Below are positions 31,249 through 32,442 of a DNA stretch of 32,442 bases, one piece after another. Under the pieces are notes generated by a model that was given only the letters and a program-made list of their open reading frames with translations, had not been told where the DNA came from and searched no databases. The position numbers were made by a program, and so were the translations under genes. The stretch spans positions 1-32,442 of the forward strand of contig JAJZPI010000025.1 of assembly GCA_021811275.1 (NCBI GenBank), given 5' to 3'. How positions within the stretch are numbered: position 1 is the stretch's first letter; each line of letters starts with the position of its first letter. The stretch is from Deltaproteobacteria bacterium. Lineage in GTDB: Bacteria; Desulfobacterota; Desulfarculia; Desulfarculales; Desulfarculaceae.

Positions 31249-32145
31249 CTAATCCAGCCCCCGTCCGCTCAGTCTGGTCAGGGCCTCCAGATAGCGGGCC
31301 CTGGTGCCCTCGATGATCTCCGGAGGCAGCTTGGGCGCGGGTGGCTTCTTGTTGAAGCCCACGCTTTCCAGCCAATCCCTCACATACTGCTTGTCGAAGC
31401 TTTTCTGCGAGCGCCCGGGCTGGTAGTCATCGGCCGGCCAGAAGCGGCTGGAGTCGGGGGTGAGCACCTCGTCGATGAGGATCAGTTCGCCGTTCTTGAG
31501 CCCGAATTCAAATTTGGTGTCGGCGATGATGATGCCGGCCTTGGCCGCCATCTCCCTGGCCCGCTTGTAGATGGCGATGGCGCGCGCCGCCACCGTCCGC
31601 GCCACCTCGACGCCGGCGATTTTCTCGGCCTGGGCCAGGTCGATGTTCAGGTCGTGGTCGCCCAGTTCGGCCTTGGTGCTGGGAGTGAACAGCGGCTCTT
31701 CCAGGCGGTCGCTTTCCCTCAAGCCCTTGGGCAGAGCGTGGCCGCAGACCGCTCCGGTCTGCTGGTAGTCCGCCCAGCCGCTGCCGGCCAGATAGCCGCG
31801 CACGATGGCCTCTATGGGCAGGGGCTCGCACTTCCTGACCAGCATGGAGCGGCCCTCGAGTTGCCCGCGGAAGGGCTTGAGGGAGGCCGGGAAGTCGTCC
31901 ACCCGGTGGGCCACCAGGTGGTTGGGGGTCAGATCGGCCATGGCCTGAAACCAATAGAGGGAAATCTGTGTGAGAATCTTGCCCTTGTCGGGGATGGGGT
32001 CGGGCAGGATCACGTCGAAGGCGCTGAGGCGGTCGGTGGCCACTATCAGGAGGTTCTCGCCCAGGTCGTAGATGTCGCGCACCTTGCCGCGGGCCTTCAA
32101 GGGGATGCCTTCCAAGTTGGTCTGTACGACAACGGAGCTGGACAT
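31249..32145 (-). CDS. purC: Phosphoribosylaminoimidazole-succinocarboxamide synthase (SAICAR synthase), 298 aa
   Basis: Purine biosynthesis enzyme joining aspartate to CAIR with ATP. The N-terminal KARGKVRDIYDLG and DRLSAFDVILPDPIPDKG, the IEAIVRGYLAGSGW motif, IIIADTKFEFG and the C-terminal LIDEVLTPDSSRFW and SFDKQYVRDWL segments are diagnostic. At 298 aa it is the longer form found in many bacteria and eukaryotes rather than the 237-aa E. coli form. GGAGG precedes ATG 32145 at about 9 nt. It is divergent from mdh with a shared 113-bp regulatory region. Confidence 0.97.
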   Translation of the reverse strand: MSSSVVVQTNLEGIPLKARGKVRDIYDLGENLLIVATDRLSAFDVILPDPIPDKGKILTQISLYWFQAMADLTPNHLVAHRVDDFPASLKPFRGQLEGRSMLVRKCEPLPIEAIVRGYLAGSGWADYQQTGAVCGHALPKGLRESDRLEEPLFTPSTKAELGDHDLNIDLAQAEKIAGVEVARTVAARAIAIYKRAREMAAKAGIIIADTKFEFGLKNGELILIDEVLTPDSSRFWPADDYQPGRSQKSFDKQYVRDWLESVGFNKKPPAPKLPPEIIEGTRARYLEALTRLSGRGLD

Positions 32146-32180
32146 CTTTCATTACCTCCGGTTCAAGATACGGGGGTGTG

Positions 32181-32202
32181 TTGACGATGTTCGGATGGCG
32201 AT

Positions 32203-32210
<8 letters not shown>
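32181..32210 (+). promoter_or_regulatory. Candidate mdh promoter
   Basis: TTGACG (32181-32186) and TATCCT (32205-32210) are 18 bp apart; TAGTAT (32202-32207) at 15 bp is an alternative. The -10 boxes of the divergent promoters overlap, so firing of one could affect the other. Confidence 0.45.

Positions 32211-32442
<232 letters not shown>

Overview
The window is chromosomal DNA from a high-GC, probably anaerobic Gram-negative bacterium. I infer Desulfobacterota (former Deltaproteobacteria), possibly a Desulfarculales-like lineage. The grounds are strong GCC/CTG/GGC codon bias, a rubrerythrin, an Rrf2-led operon of ferredoxin and siroheme-type proteins, and a kinase/ANTAR pair of the kind known from Geobacter nitrogen control. 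No rRNA, ribosomal protein or other marker gene is present, so this placement is tentative.

Layout. 1-330: a structured intergenic repeat (copy A). 331-4427: a TraB/GumN-like protein; a three-gene overlapping operon (NAD-dependent sugar epimerase, membrane-anchored non-catalytic rhodanese, DoxX/MauE-type membrane protein); a double-rubredoxin rubrerythrin; a periplasmic solute-binding protein. 4635-11208: envelope and polysaccharide genes on the plus strand (acyltransferase 3, PAS-GGDEF cyclase, a coupled SGNH-like/MBOAT O-acetylation pair, a family 2 glycosyltransferase). 11276-17019: a molybdopterin oxidoreductase divergent from a B12-binding radical SAM protein, then a polytopic glycosyltransferase with a C-terminal galactose-binding-like domain. 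17084-17324: repeat copy B. 17596-20944: acyl-CoA dehydrogenase and acetyl-CoA hydrolase/CoA-transferase. 21098-22278: three small genes. 22330-22845: a sharply AT-rich island without a convincing gene, followed by a tiny lysine-rich exported protein with a strong terminator. 23359-26228: a compact redox operon (Rrf2 regulator, ferredoxin-like protein, PCP_red/siroheme-sulfite-reductase-like protein, zinc-ribbon HD hydrolase). 26251-26805: hairpins, repeat copy C and a second type of dispersed repeat. 26831-28472: amtB-glnK with a consensus sigma-54 promoter. 28961-32442: queE, an ANTAR response regulator with its HisKA_2 kinase, a NifU-like protein, purC and the start of a malate dehydrogenase.

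The most novel-looking element is a dispersed repeat of about 240 bp (71-308, 17084-17324, and inverted at 26320-26556). Each copy has short, imperfect terminal inverted repeats and the same series of five hairpins, and each lies next to the 3' end of a gene. Paired substitutions between copies B and C keep the terminal hairpin folded, which suggests selection on structure. No transposase is seen nearby, so the element could be a MITE-like passenger, a transcription-end element or a structured RNA.

Functional links. The sigma-54 amtB-glnK operon and the HisKA_2/ANTAR pair lie within 3 kb of each other and suggest nitrogen control by both RpoN and antitermination. The Rrf2 operon looks like a stress-responsive redox module. 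The acyl-CoA dehydrogenase and CoA-transferase pair fits fatty or organic acid oxidation. The 4.6-11.2 kb block fits cell-surface glycan synthesis and acylation with c-di-GMP input.
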